From Varanus komodoensis (Eukaryota > Chordata > Lepidosauria > Squamata > Varanidae): 64,000 nucleotides of DNA. Below are positions 38,346 through 50,650 of this stretch, piece by piece. Position numbers and translations under genes: made by a program. The notes beneath the pieces were generated by a model. It did not search any database, was not told where the DNA came from, and worked only from the letters and a program-made list of their open reading frames with translations. The stretch's first letter is position 1. Every line of letters begins with the position of its first letter. The stretch lies in contig NW_025336479.1 of assembly GCF_004798865.1 (NCBI RefSeq), positions 7,704,485-7,768,484 on the forward strand, in the 5' to 3' direction.

Positions 38346-41300
38346 ATTATGTGCCTGGACACCTATTGCTGGGGAGCACAAGTAAGATGGCGCTGATGCA
38401 CTCATGTCCTACTTGTGGGCCCCGCAGAGGTTTGCCTCTGGGTGAACAGGATGCTGGATAACACAGGCCTTCGGTCGGATTTAGCATGCCTCTTCCGAGG
38501 TCCTATAAAGGAAGGTCAATATTGTTTTCTCTGTCTAGTGGGAAGGCTGAGAAGAAAGGAGCTTGCGTAAAGTCTCCTGCTGAGTTCATTGCCAAAGTGT
38601 GGTTTGAATTAGCAGCTTTCTTAACTTTATATTCTTTGCCATTTTGCTGTGCAATTGAAATACAAATTCAAGAGGAGGAGGAGGAGGAAAAAACCCAAGC
38701 AAAAATTGGTTTAGAAGTCTACACGTTCTGTAATGAAAATGAAGTTTAAGCTCTGCCTCTGTTTGTCATGAGAAAAATGGTCAAGGAGCTATAAGAAAAA
38801 TTCTTATTTGCAGTGTGGGATCATAGCACTGAATAATCTATTTTCCTGCCTCCCTTCCCAACTGTGTCCAGTGGTGTCAGTCCACCACTAGAACAGCCAT
38901 CACTGTGGAAAAGGATGGATCCTCCCCATCTCCGTATGCCTTTCCCCACCCCCGCAGATCTGCTCTTGTGCAGCAGGCACAGAAGTCCTATGCAACAGGA
39001 AAGCTGCTGGTGTGATGGTGTTTCCTGAACTGTCAGGCTCTGTGTTTTGTGCAAGAACCTTGATGTCTAGAAGCCAAATCTATTTTGAGGAACATTCAGT
39101 TGTGATGATTTCACAAATGAAAGGGTTCTGTGATTTACAGCAATATGTTAGCTATTTCTAATTCAGTTACACAGAGTTGCTGAGCTACTGAGATCAAGCT
39201 ACAGAGCAGAGAATTTTTCTTTTACTAGAAATTCTGTAGCTGAAGAATTCTTGGAATCATAATTTTATTTCAAACCGCTAAATGTCTCTGCTACTTATGA
39301 CTTCAGAGAGAAACATAAAATGTATTGATAGTTTTTCCCCACCCAAAGGATGCAAAATATATTAATCAGAGCTAGTTTTACACATACCACCTTGGCATCC
39401 TTGCCGAGATGAAGGCACAGTTTAGATTTCTTTGGTTACCAAAGAAATAGATATTTTTTTCTATTTAGAACAGCTACCAACATCTACACAGACCTTTCTT
39501 CTTCATTCAAATTTTATTAAGTCCTAGCTCTTTGTTCTTACTTGTTCATAAAATGAACCGTGCAGAGTATGCCCTCAACTGTGCAAATGTGCATATTTAT
39601 CGGATCATGCAAATTTGCAGACTTTGCAGACTTTCTTAATTTGCATGGATTTGAAGAATATTTTTATGGGTTTAGGTTTCATGTGCAGAACTCCAAAATT
39701 TAGAGACTCCTTTATGTACTGGTTTCAAATCATAATCATGAATGGTAGGCTGTCATCAGTCCACAGATACGTTTTTCCTGTTGACAAGTTTGTTATATTT
39801 TGTTGTATCTCACCCCCAAAAGCTGGACCTTTCTTATTTCAATCTTCATGCTACCTTATTAAATTTAATTTTATTTGAAAAATTAAACAAAGCAAGGGCG
39901 GGGGGAGGGGACAAAAGGAATATAACAAAAAAGCATATCCATTTGCTATAACTAAGTGTAACACCATTAATAAAGGAAAAAGAAAGATGTGACACTTTGT
40001 TTAAAATATGTGTGTTAATGTAAGTGTCCTTATATCTAAATAAAGACATTGACAATTGTAAGATAGCAAGACCTTTAGTTCACAGAACAATAGATGGTGG
40101 GTATTGTTACTTCAAGGCTTGGGGTATGAGCCCCATTGCAACTGTTAAGATTTTTCAAAGCCCTCTTTTGCTGCCCATCTGTCAATCCCTGCATCACAGA
40201 AGTATAATTTAAAAGTGCCTGAACGTCCACAGTTATCACAGATTTTTTAAGAACAACATTTATATGGGCAGTAACTTCCAACCAGAAGGAAATTGGCACA
40301 GGCCGTGCTGACCTCATATGGTTTGGTAATGCATTGTCCACATCAGAGTGCCACATCACAGTGCCAGCATTTAGCAGTCTAGAAAGGCCAGATTTTTCTT
40401 CACCAGTTTCTGAGATGTCCAGTGTCGATGAAACATCATGATTGTAGACTCAGACTCAGTTTTAAATCTGTAGAAGTTGTACATGTAAAATCTAAGGCAA
40501 CTTTAGATCAAGCTGTATAGAGCATTCCTATTCTCTATTCCATTGCCTACTAATATATATACTCCAAAATTCAAGTATAAACCGGTATTGTTGGCTTAGT
40601 TTTCTGATCCAATTAATTCTTCTATCTCTATAGGAGGTGTTGCAATACTCATCACTCATGCTGCATATATACACACACCAAATGTTACCATAATTTAATA
40701 TATTGCCACCCAACACTAGATAAGTTATAATCTACCCACCGTACCCAAAATGGTAAAAACTCACATTCTGATGCTAGTAACTCATTTAAAATATAAATTC
40801 CACTGTCAGCCCATCTTCTCCTCAAAAAAAGGCTGTTCCTCTTTTTTCATTCAGGAACTCCCCATGAAGTTGCTTTAGCATGAAAATATGGATCAAACTG
40901 CAGCTGATGAACTATTATATGCCATTCTTTCTAGTTGCTGAAACTGAAGGTGTAGTGAGTCCTCTATTTTAATGTGCCTAGATCCTAGTGCCATTCCCCT
41001 GAAAAGAGATAACAAATCATTTGACTCCAAAGCAAGTCATGCAGGAGCAGCAAAGCAAGAAAGATAGCTTCCAAATATTGCTACAAAATAACAGATCTGT
41101 CTTATTATGTACATTTAAATCTAGTATCTGAAATCCTCCCTCCTTAGTTGCTGCATCCTCTTAACTTAAAGCTGGGAAGGATGAACCACCCGTGCTACAA
41201 ATTATGCAGCATTTCAGTAGTAAATCTGTATTTGAAAATAAGTTTTGCTAATATAGATTTGCATTTATTATACATCTATCTCATGTTTCTTCATGGCACC

Positions 41301-43045
41301 CAAGGTGACCTCCTAAGTATTTCGGGTGATCTTCCCTCCTGGCATTGTTTGCTTCAGCAGGGTGCCTACCTCTTGTACCTCTGCCCCCGGACTCTGTAAT
41401 GCACACACCACACACATGCTGTATAGAAGAATAGTGTGCAGTAGATAAATTGCCCATGATAAGTCGTTCATCTTAAGTATATTTCCCTTTAAATACTTTG
41501 TGTAAAGTTAATTCCCATGTCACCTGAATTTGCTGAATGTAAACTTCATGTTTGTAACTTTTGGTAGCCCTTTCTCTCTATTATCAAAGCCTTGCTTTTC
41601 TTTAGAGCCAGCGGACAGGTAGACAAGATATTGTAAAGTGTGTGTGTTGGGGGCGGGGGGGGTAGTTTGTGGCTATAGCAAGTCTTGTCATCCACAGCCC
41701 AAGGCTCCTGCTGTTCTCACATTTCCTTATGGAGGCAACTGACCCTGGTAGCCTTGCGAAATGATGGCTCCCAACCTCTGAAACGCGCCGTAGAGCTTGT
41801 AGGCAGGGCACAGCGAGCCCATGCCACAAGAGTGCATAGCCTGTATTCCGTGCTTGAAGGGACAAACGGGGCTCCTTGCCACCGTGTCATCAGTTAAGGG
41901 GATTCATCCTGGGTAGGTGGTGGTGGCAGAGCAGATAAACAGCCTTGCAAATGTAGCAGACATTAGAGACCCACAGTGGCCTGCAGCCATTGGTATTACT
42001 GCTCCCAAGAATGTTTATCTCGAGAGAGTATTTAGTTTATCTCAGATGCCCCACTTCTGCCTTCTGTTTCCCTGAAAGACATCTTGTCCTGATTTTCATT
42101 CATTTTCTGAAAATTTAAATAATTCCTGGGGCTATGGAATTTATAGACTGCCTGTGTATGTACCAATGGTAATCATGCGGAGGCTGATTTTCAAATTGCC
42201 TTGACTTTGTAATTCAAATTGGGTTGTGGCAAAGACATTAATTATGTCAGCCAACATCTATTTACAACCAGGGATTTTAAACTGGGCAGTTCTTATCAGC
42301 AAGTGAGGTTTGGCAGATGGATGGGTTTAGCAACAAAACAGCAGAGAGAGCAGGAAAAGACAATTGTGCATGGCCCTTCCTCATTTGTATGGCCTTGTCT
42401 GCCCAGAAGGGGAGTAATAAAGAGAAGACCTCACTTGTTCCTTCAAATGATATTTCTTATTAACTAGGTCATGTTTTGAGCTGCCTATAGGCAAAATGAG
42501 TAGATTCCTGTTTGCTTGGAGCGAATGACCCTGCCTGTTGAGAGGTATGTAGGGATTGGAGGGCAGCTGAAGCTTAGCAAAGCCATAAGAGTGTTCATCA
42601 TCTTCAAGATGGTGATGGTGATGATGGAGGCTCATACTCAGTTCACTTGAAGAACAGAAATATCATCATCGACATGCTTGCACGGAGAACAAAGGCAAAG
42701 GACTATGTTCCTCCATGTAGTAAGGATGGAGGCAGATGGGCCGTGCTAGTAGTCAGCTGTTTTAGATTTAATAAGACAACAGTCAGACAATTATTCTCCC
42801 CACCCACCCACTCCCACCCCAATCCTGCTTTTTTGAAGACACAAAAGCAGTAGTGATTTTCCACTGGAGCACCTGAGGGACTGATGCAATCAAAGGCAAA
42901 GCCCAGTCAATAAATTCATTGTCATCTGCACTGTACACAGCTGTGTTGAGATGCTAGTGCTTTCATCCTCCAAAGAAAGAATAGTCAGACTACCCATATG
43001 GGACAGCTGCTCCAGTTCATCCCACCTCCCAAATCTGTATCACAG
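38346..43045. other. Intronic sequence, little recognised
   Basis: AT-rich. The stretch 39840-40400 reads like a reversed LINE 3' region, but I could not name the family. A possible reversed LINE/SINE tail lies near 41262-41320. No exon seen. Confidence 0.35.
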
Positions 43046-43050
43046 AGTAT

Positions 43051-43065
43051 CCAGTAGGGGGCACC
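43051..43065 (+). promoter_or_regulatory. CTCF-like core motif
   Basis: CCAGTAGGGGGCACC fits the CTCF core pattern NCANNAGRNGGCRSY at every constrained position. Sequence match only; binding is not shown. Confidence 0.45.
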
Positions 43066-43289
43066 AGAGTAGTAGCAAGAAAGGCAACTTGACTTAAGGA
43101 AGGGCTTAAGAGAACTAAAATTAACTTCAGTCACAGGCATGTTAACTCAGAATGTTACAGAAACATCCTGCAAGCAAGTTGTTTGAACTTGCCTTGTACT
43201 TATTGCGAGTAAGTCCCGTTCTCTTGCACACCTTGCTACAACCTGGCCCTTTCTAGGCTTCTGCTCTCACTGTTCAACCCTCTCATGTC

Positions 43290-43570
43290 GAAGTAGACCT
43301 TTGCTGCCAAATTCATTCACCTCATTCAGCACTCAGATCACATGACACTCGTCCTTACAAACTCCAGTGCCCTTTACCTTGCTCCTTCCCATTTCCATGC
43401 TTGCCATAATCTTCCATCTCTATCCTTAACCTGCTCAAGTCCTTCTCCTCCTTCAGGGACTCTGCCCTGTTCACCTCACTGCCCTCAAGCAGCTGAATAG
43501 TGTTGCTTCTTCTTTCCTTCAAAATCCTTCCCAAAGATCATATTTTCCTTTGATACAATAGTGTAATCTT
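43290..43570 (+). repeat. Ancient L2/L3-like LINE fragment
   Basis: C/T-rich sequence with TTCTTTCCTTCAAAATCCTT near the end, resembling the LINE ORF ending (SLSSFK..LKTHLF) common in old amniote L2/L3 relics. Weak but consistent along about 280 bp. Confidence 0.4.
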
Positions 43571-44177
43571 CTTCCCCTCTTGAAACTAAACTGCATGAAC
43601 TGAACTGAATCTCAAGCTCCCTGTCCCCACCACCCCATTTTTATTTAAAATTAAAACTGGGAGACTGGCATGCTTCAAAGCAAAGTGCTACCTTTCAGCA
43701 CAATTTAGTTTTGCTCAAAAGACTGGTTTTGTGTTTGAAGCTCAGATCACATCTCTCACCTATACATAGGTAACTTTTTCAATAACAACTACTGTTAGCT
43801 CCAAAGACATCAGCATGATAGGAATGCAGTGTAAGAGGTAAGAATTTATGTAGCCTGAAGGGGCTCATTTACTACTAGTACAGGAGCTAAGAAGAAGCTA
43901 ATGCTGTGGCAGGAATAATGCAAGGGAGATGTGGGTGGCAAAGTAATGTGCAGGCAATGAGGAAACAGAAAAGAGTCGTGCTGTGTTCTGCAGATCACAA
44001 CATGCTTTGCCCTTCACCATTGGGGGCGTTAACATACGAGCTGTGAATAAAGGAAATCAAACTTCTTATGCCTGTTCCTTCTTCTGGTCTTCTCTACACA
44101 CCCACCACCACCATTCAGGTCTTACTGTAGTGCTGCTACATGCCAGGTCAATCTGGAATAAAAGGTTACTCACCTGT

Positions 44178-44345
44178 TGGGGTTTTTTTGTTTTGGTTTT
44201 TTATTTTCTTAACATATACAAATACATAAAAAAGAATATAAAACAGAACAAACTAAAATAAACAGAGCAAACTAAAATGAACAAAATGAGCAAAATTGTC
44301 AAGGGAATATTAAACAAATGCAACCTATACATTCAATCCCCCAAG
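44178..44345. repeat. T-rich then A-rich low-complexity tract
   Basis: GTTTTTTTGTTTTGGTTTTT is followed by about 150 bp of A-rich AAACAGAACAAACTAAAAT-like near repeats. It resembles a reversed LINE 3' UTR, family not identified. It precedes the L2 copy at 44430. Confidence 0.5.
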
Positions 44346-44429
44346 ACTATCTAGCTTCCATCTTTCAATGCTCTGAGAGTTTAACAGAGAAGAAAACATT
44401 AATCTGTGCTACAACAGATCTTCCAAACA

Positions 44430-45720
44430 CTTCAAGTCCTCACCCGTGATTTAATAGTGGATGAGGAGGCCAACCTGGCAGGTATAACTGAGACCTGTGT
44501 TGGTTAACCTAAGGCAGTTTCACCCAGTACCACTGAGTACTCGTTACTTGCATCAACACTAACAAAAGGGTCCATGGGAAGCAGTTTGCAGTGGTTTGCC
44601 AGGCTGCCTCTGCCCCTTCTGGATATGGGAGCTTGGGCAGGTTAGAGGTTCTGCCGCCGTACTGTCCATCCGACCACCAAGCAGCCTCCCTGACAGATGG
44701 TATCATATATGATACCAAAGACTGATGCTAGGATTATTGTCATCTGTGCTGGAGCTGTCCAATCTGTTGCTTCCTAGGACTTCATGATGACCATAGAGCT
44801 ATCCCAACATGTAATCAATCTAATACATGTAGCAGGTCATACTCTGGAATTGGTTTTCTCAGTTGGACAGAAAGAGTGCGTCCTGAAAGTAGATGATTGG
44901 ACTTCTTCTCATTTGTCATGGTCAGATAACTATCGGCTGAAATTTAGATTTTGAGCAACTTTTCCCCTCCACAGGGGTGAGGAACTGCTTAGAGAAGACC
45001 ACCCCCAGAGACTAACCAACTCTAGCAGCAGAAATTTTCCAGTTGGTGTGGGAAATTTTTCCAGTGCTCTGCCAAAATCCTGATCAATCTACTGGACATG
45101 ATTGACCAGGGCAACTGACACCATCACACCAAGCACCTTTAACCCTTTGGCAGAGCCAGACTAGCTCCTTGGTCCACCTTGGCTCTGAGAGCAATGACAC
45201 AAGGCATCTACTAACCAAGATTGGTCAATGTGATCATGTGACACCAGTGGTTTATGGGTGCACTGACTTCCCATCCCTTCTGAGCCCAATCCCACATGTT
45301 GGTATTGATGTTTAGATCCCTAAACAACCTGGGGCCAGAGTATCTAAAGAAACACTTCCTCCTGTATGTACTGCTGAAATGTTTCAGTCATCTTCAACAT
45401 CCATGGCAAGATGCCCTGCGGAAGGAATTTAGATAGCTGACTAGAAGAGATGGGAGTCTTGTGCGTTGTGGTGCCCCACTAGTGAAGTGCCCTCTCTGTG
45501 GAGACTTCACTAGTGCCTTCCCTGTTCTCTTCGCAGTGCCAGGCAACAACTTTTTTCCTAGGCATTTTAGAAACCCAGATTTTAGAATGGGTGGTGGTTC
45601 TTGTATATCTCTTTATTTAGATATTCCCATGTGGTTTCCATTTTGGATTGGATATTATTCTCGTATTTATTTGTATGAGTAAATTAAAATAAAATTTTAA
45701 ATTAAAATAAGTTTTAATAT
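44430..45720 (+). mobile_element. L2-clade LINE with internal deletion
   Basis: The 5' part encodes endonuclease-region peptides: LVVDEEANLAGITETCVG near 44450 (family LVVDEEVDLACITETWVG). LVFSVGQKECVLKVDDWTSS then HLSWSDNY near 44850-44935 is the family LDLVF...VDDL...PLSWSDHY. From about 45215 it switches to the ORF2 C-terminus (MFRSLNNLGPEYLKKH) and 3' UTR, ending near 45720. The reverse-transcriptase core between them is missing, so the copy is a deletion derivative or a composite. Stops throughout. Confidence 0.85.
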
Positions 45721-46330
45721 TATAAAAATATCAATACATCAATCACACTGAGCATTCCAGCCAACGTTGAGCACTGGAGTCCCAAGTTTGGAGCCTTAAT
45801 TTCAACATTCATTCTGCGGTTGGCCCTGGGACTCCAAGCTTGAGAACCTGCCTCCTGCCCTCACAGCCTCTGCAGAAAGAGCTCCACCAGCTGCTTCTAC
45901 AAGTTTGAAACATGATCTTAAAGAAGGGCTTTTGTGGGTGTCCTGAGGGACAGAGAGGGGAGAAGACAGGCACTGCCATGGTACAAAGTAACTTGGTGGC
46001 ACCTCAGCATCCTTCTCTTACACAGCACTGAGACAGCCAAAACTGCCCATTGAAGTGTTTTATGTGTTTACCCAGTGTTTACCCAGAAGACAGCAGTGAT
46101 ATTTGCCTCAACATTGCTTCTGCCCTGCCTGGGATGCCTGCATTGATTGGATTGCACCCTAAAGCTCCATTGCTGTTAGTGGGGAAGAAGCATATACTTA
46201 AATATCTCCTGTAGAATTAATGTGACTTTGGGCACAATCCTATGCATTATAGCTAAATTTTTAATTCAGTGTGGGCTGGTAATGTGTTTCTGCTGGATCA
46301 GCTTTTGCTGAGGAATCTATTCAGTTGATG
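45721..46330. other. Intronic sequence, nothing recognised
   Basis: Contains a small tandem duplication of GTTTACCCAGT near 46065-46088. Confidence 0.4.
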
Positions 46331-46332
46331 GA

Positions 46333-46472
46333 AACAGAATTCTTTAGGCAAAGATAAGGTTCAGTTATACTTCATCTTGTTTCTGAGGCTGAAAATGAGG
46401 CAGCTGCAGCTACATGACTGCCAATCATGTTTCTCCAAAGGCAAATGGGTGCAGCTGAATTTCTTCTTGTTT
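46333..46472 (+). repeat. Unclassified 140-bp repeat, copy A
   Basis: From ACAGAATTCTTTAGGCAAAG to GCTGAATTTCTTCTTGTTT. Copy B at 55614-55752 differs at about 7 of 139-140 positions in the same orientation. Similarity stops sharply at both ends. Family unknown to me. Confidence 0.85.
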
Positions 46473-49400
46473 TCCAGCTCTAATCTTGCTCATCTGGATT
46501 AAAGGGGAATAATTTGATTTGACATCTTTTTAGCTAAGAAGAGCAGGTTGTTACCATACCAAGATACAGGAAAACCAAAACACACCATTCCCAGTACAGG
46601 CCATTCATGGCTAAATGTAGACTTCAAGATCCCTACAACCTTTTACAGAAACTTAAATATTTAATTTGTTTCCTAAGAGACAAGAAACCGGTGCCTCTCC
46701 CGCCTCCCACTACAGTGTGTCAGTCAGCTACCAGAATCTGGAAATAATTTTAAAATTCTTTCACATTATTCAAGGCAGAAGAATTACTAAAATTGTGCTT
46801 TAAGCAAAATGGCATTCTTGGGTTGCCAAGGCAGTAAACAATAGCTTTAGGAAATGCAGTAAGACTTCAACATCTGTTTTGGAGCAGATACTTTAACCAT
46901 TCTGTGTTTATTTTACATGCCTGGTTGGCCATCTCTGTCATACATTTATGAAACCAAAAGCTAAGACAATGAAAGAGGTAGCAACTTGATTTGGAGCTCC
47001 AACTATAAACTTTACTTTCTATTCTTGGATTTTAACATAAAGTGCCTTTGGCTTTAGTCTGAGTTTGTGAATGATAACACAGTTGAACAAATCCTGCCCC
47101 ATTACAAGACTTTTCACATACACCTTGGGCAGTCAGTCATGAGTAGAAAATAACTTCATTGTCCTCTCAGTGCATTTACTGAAACATAATTTCCTAACGT
47201 TTACTTGACTTTTTCTTTTTAAGCTCCATCCTAAAGAAGGGCTTCAGCCACAGGGGAACAAACAGGCACTTATGCCTCTGCTACTGAAGGACCGTTCCAA
47301 ACCCGGCAGGTGAAACAAAGGCATCCCACTCTGCTCCAGTTGCAACTCAATTGCAAACTTTTAGAACCTTCCCCATGGTTCTGAAAAATTAGTGAAAAGC
47401 TATACCCAGAGAGAGGGGCAAGTTTGCGCAGAATCCCTGCAGGGACTACCAGCCTCCTCTCCCTGAATAAGGCCACTGCTCAGTACCAGTGGCCAGCGGC
47501 TAAACAGGGCGCAGCGCCAGTAAATGCAACACTTCCCTCTCCTTCTTGCTCAATCAGACAGAAATTCCAGAAATTGAAAGCTGGGGTTCTCATGACTGAG
47601 TTTCATCAATGACTTTCAGTGATGAAAGTCCAGTGACTTTCCATTATCTCCAAAAATGCTTCGATCAAGAGGAGGTGTGAGAAAGCATTTCCCTGATAAA
47701 TCAGCATGTCTCATTTAGAAGATGAGGCAAAATTTCAGTGGCACAGCTAGATGGCCTATGACTGGCAATTTCCATCATCACTGAAATAGTGATTTCAACA
47801 AACTTTGATCGTTGAACCATCTTGCTGAAGCAACGTTAGGGCTTCTTGCACTCTTGCTGTTCCCAGTATTCCTTCTTTCATGGGCAGAGCAGGCCCTGAG
47901 TCACATATAAGTCAGTGTAGCAAAACCTATTCAAAAATGCAGTCTGTGCGATCCAGTAATGCACCTATAAATACTCCACATGAAAGAGACTAATATTTCT
48001 GAAGAAGCTAATGGGCTTCTGGGCTCAATTTCAGTGGCACAGGATCCAGTCTTGTAGCAGAAGACCACATAAGGTAGGAGGAAATGTTCCATAATTATCA
48101 TGACAATTATATGGTCTGGATCTCTGAACTCTTATTATGGTTTCCCTTTCCCCTTTAATTGCTGCTTCACATCAACTTTTATGGTTTGTTCAGGGTAGTT
48201 AATTCACAGATTGAATAAATAGGCCCAAAATGTTCAAATAGTGAAAGTATTTTTCACTCTCAGATCTCCTGCCTTCCAAACATTTATGGGATATCACTAA
48301 GTTGTTGCCGTCTGCTGCTGCTGCTGCTTCAGTGTTAAGGCATGTGAAGTGTATAGGATTGAGTGACTAAGCACTTAATAACACTGATGAACACAGTCAG
48401 CCATTTGTAGACCCTAAACCATGTGACTGCTCAAAAGGCTAGTTCCATACATTTCTACTTAGTAAACCTATAGCAGAAATGCAGCATGGTGATTTTTTCT
48501 GAAATCTACTCTAGACTTTTCTAGGATTTGCTTTATTACACTTTTTTCCAGTACCTTTTATTAAATGTTCCTTATTTTTCTTTGTTGTGCATGCGTGTGT
48601 GCATGCACACATGTGTGTGTCGGGCCTGTGCCAAGTAGGGTGATGTGCTAAGTTTGAGTGCAAATGTTAAAAGTCAGTTTCAGATGGAAATACCTTAGGT
48701 TTAGCATTTTTCAAAAAAAAAAGGAAGGGGTGTATTTAAGCATTCTCTACAACAGAGGTAGACGTGGGATTCTTATGGTGGAGCTGAACAGCTTGATTCT
48801 ATTTCTATTAAATTGCTATATGAATAGCATGAATAGATGGTATGTATAATGATCATTGTATGCTGTTTATAGTTTAGGACAGGTGATGCTGACTTAAGAA
48901 GTCAAAGTTTGTTGCCCCTGTCTAGGACCCTTAGTTTTATTGACTTTAAATGGAATGATGGGCCCTTGTCCTTCTAATCTGCTTGGATCCTTCCTTTCTG
49001 CAGCTATAAAATTGTCAGAGTGTAATTCTGAAAAAGCCAAGTACAAAACAAGTCATCAGTAAAGGCTGGGGTTTAATTCTATGTGTAAAGGTTGCTAGAA
49101 GTGGACTTAGAAGCAAAGGGATTGGACAAAAACAGCAGAATTGTCCTGCAGCCACTGGACTCCTTCTACAAATGCAGCCTACACATTTTCTTTTTCCAAA
49201 AGCAACTGCCAGGAGGAAAGAAAAACAAGACAAAATTCATAAGGAAGTGTCCCCAGATTGTGCATCTTACATGGTACAGATTTAGTAACTCCAATGTCTA
49301 AAGCAGGTAAACAGTTCCTTGCAGCTTGCATGTATACCTTTCACTGCCTTAGGGCAAGCTGATTATATTAATGAGACTTCTGCACCTGCAAGTGATTTAC

Positions 49401-49505
49401 TGGGTGTACAAAATGAACAAGCAGAAACCTCCGCCAAGTTATCTGAATTCCCATTTCAGGGGTGCTAGTATGTACTCTAATGCCTTAATTTGTCTTCCAT
49501 TGCAG
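46473..49505. other. Intronic sequence, nothing recognised
   Basis: Only a TG/CA-rich palindromic microsatellite at about 48587-48622 and a run of ten A near 48713. Confidence 0.4.
48587..48622. repeat. (TG)n-type microsatellite with TGTGTGCATGCACACA palindrome
   Basis: Alternating purine-pyrimidine stretch of about 35 bp, in principle Z-DNA-prone. Confidence 0.75.
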
Positions 49506-49912
49506 GAGCTTTGCTGCTGGGAGGTATTCTCTACTCATGGCAGTTTCCTCATTTCAATGCACTGAGCTGGGGCCTCCGTGAAGACTACTCCCGAGGTGGC
49601 TACTGCATGATGTCTGTCACTCACCCAGCAATGTGCAGGCGGCTGGCTGTCCGTCACTGCCTCGCCTTGATTGGACTTTCATCACTGGCACCTGTCCTTG
49701 ATGTCACCACGTGGAATTTCCCGTTAATTTCTCTCCCAATCAACCTGTACTTTTCCTACCTTGGCTTTCAATTCTACAGGCGTGCTGACCGTGCCAGCTC
49801 CCGGAAGTTGTTTTTTTGCAGCCTCTGGCACTTGCCATTGCTCCTCTTGCTCATGCTAACATGCAAGAAATCTTGGTATGAAAAGGGGAACAAAAAGGAA
49901 TCCATGAACTGA
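49506..49912 (+). CDS. COX10: COX10 terminal coding exon with stop codon
   Basis: The exon starts after a TTCCATTGCAG acceptor. Two bases (GA) complete the Gly codon opened at 34329, then 134 codons run to a TGA stop at 49910-49912. The peptide begins [18 protein letters not shown] and contains the second conserved UbiA-type loop, [18 protein letters not shown]. Hydrophobic segments follow at [31 protein letters not shown] and [19 protein letters not shown]. The core matches human COX10 closely from memory. The tail after MLTCKK is short, charged and lineage-specific ([13 protein letters not shown]), whereas the human tail is Gly/Pro-rich. The frame is open and the phase joins perfectly to the previous exon, so this is a functional host gene. 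The preceding intron is 15,176 bp. Confidence 0.98.
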
Positions 49913-50085
49913 GATTATGTGAAAAATTAATGCCTTTGTGATACCTATGCTCCCTTTTAAAATGATATATTTCCATTATACAGGCTGGGCAGGGTTGTGT
50001 CAATCTGTTCAAAGTTCTTTTGTGGGTGTCCAGTGAACAAGCCTGATCATTTTCAAATTAAATTATTTTATTTTGGACACTTATA
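49913..50085 (+). other. COX10: Candidate COX10 3' UTR (short form)
   Basis: This is AT-rich sequence directly after the COX10 stop. It ends about 20 bases after an ATTAAA hexamer, followed by a GT-rich run (TTTTGGGTGTG). The end point is inferred, and a longer UTR using later signals cannot be excluded. A DIRS-like fossil begins soon afterwards at about 50233. Confidence 0.45.
50057..50062 (+). promoter_or_regulatory. COX10: Candidate COX10 polyadenylation signal ATTAAA
   Basis: ATTAAA, the commonest variant of AATAAA, lies 145 bp after the stop codon. A GT-rich downstream element sits at about 50090-50101. No canonical AATAAA was seen nearer to the stop. Confidence 0.45.
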
Positions 50086-50635
50086 TGGCTTTTGGGTGTG
50101 ATTACTTCATCACTGTGAGATGCCCAAAGACATGAAATTAATAACAGTACTATCAACAATAATACACTACTAATAATGTGAGATAGTGAGAAAGCAGAGG
50201 TGGCCTTTAAGATCCATACAGTATCTTAATAATCTCCCGTCCGAGCAAGTAGCCTCTCTCTCATTTTTCATTGTATTCTTTAGGACAGGAGGGCTGACAG
50301 TAGACGATAATCCGTTTGTCATAGTTGTAGCAGTACATTCCTATTTGGGAATGGGAGGCATCTGCCATGGGTTCAGTCCTCCCACTTCCCAGGACAGCCA
50401 GAGAACACCTGACCAGGCCTTTTGTGTTGGGCCTGGCCGTTGTGTCTCCTCCCAGCCATTTGTTCTTTGCCTTTGTCCAGGACCAGCTTCTTCTCATTTC
50501 TTCTCTCCTTTTCCAGTTTTATGTTCTTTTAATCCTTGTTCTATCTTCCCCTCTTTGCCTCTCTTTTCTAGTTAAGTCCATTTTCTCCCCTCACCAACAA
50601 ATGTTGTCCTTTTCCCCAACTCTTGTACCTTTTTG

Positions 50636-50650
50636 CCACAAGATGGCACT
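50636..50650 (+). promoter_or_regulatory. CTCF-like core motif inside the DIRS-like fossil
   Basis: CCACAAGATGGCACT fits NCANNAGRNGGCRSY at every constrained position, on the same strand as the motif at 43051. Sequence match only. Confidence 0.45.

Larger units (their letters stand above)
34330..49505 (+). other. COX10: COX10 final intron, 15.2 kb
   Basis: GTGAGT donor at 34330 and TTGCAG acceptor at 49505; the intron splits a Gly codon after its first base. It contains an L2 3' end, a SINE, an old MIR-like fragment, an internally deleted L2 and one copy of an unexplained 140-bp repeat. Confidence 0.95.

Noticed and set aside
38385-38410. AAGATGGCG, YY1-like, possible promoter
   Set aside because: Isolated motif without CpG island, initiator context or transcript support.
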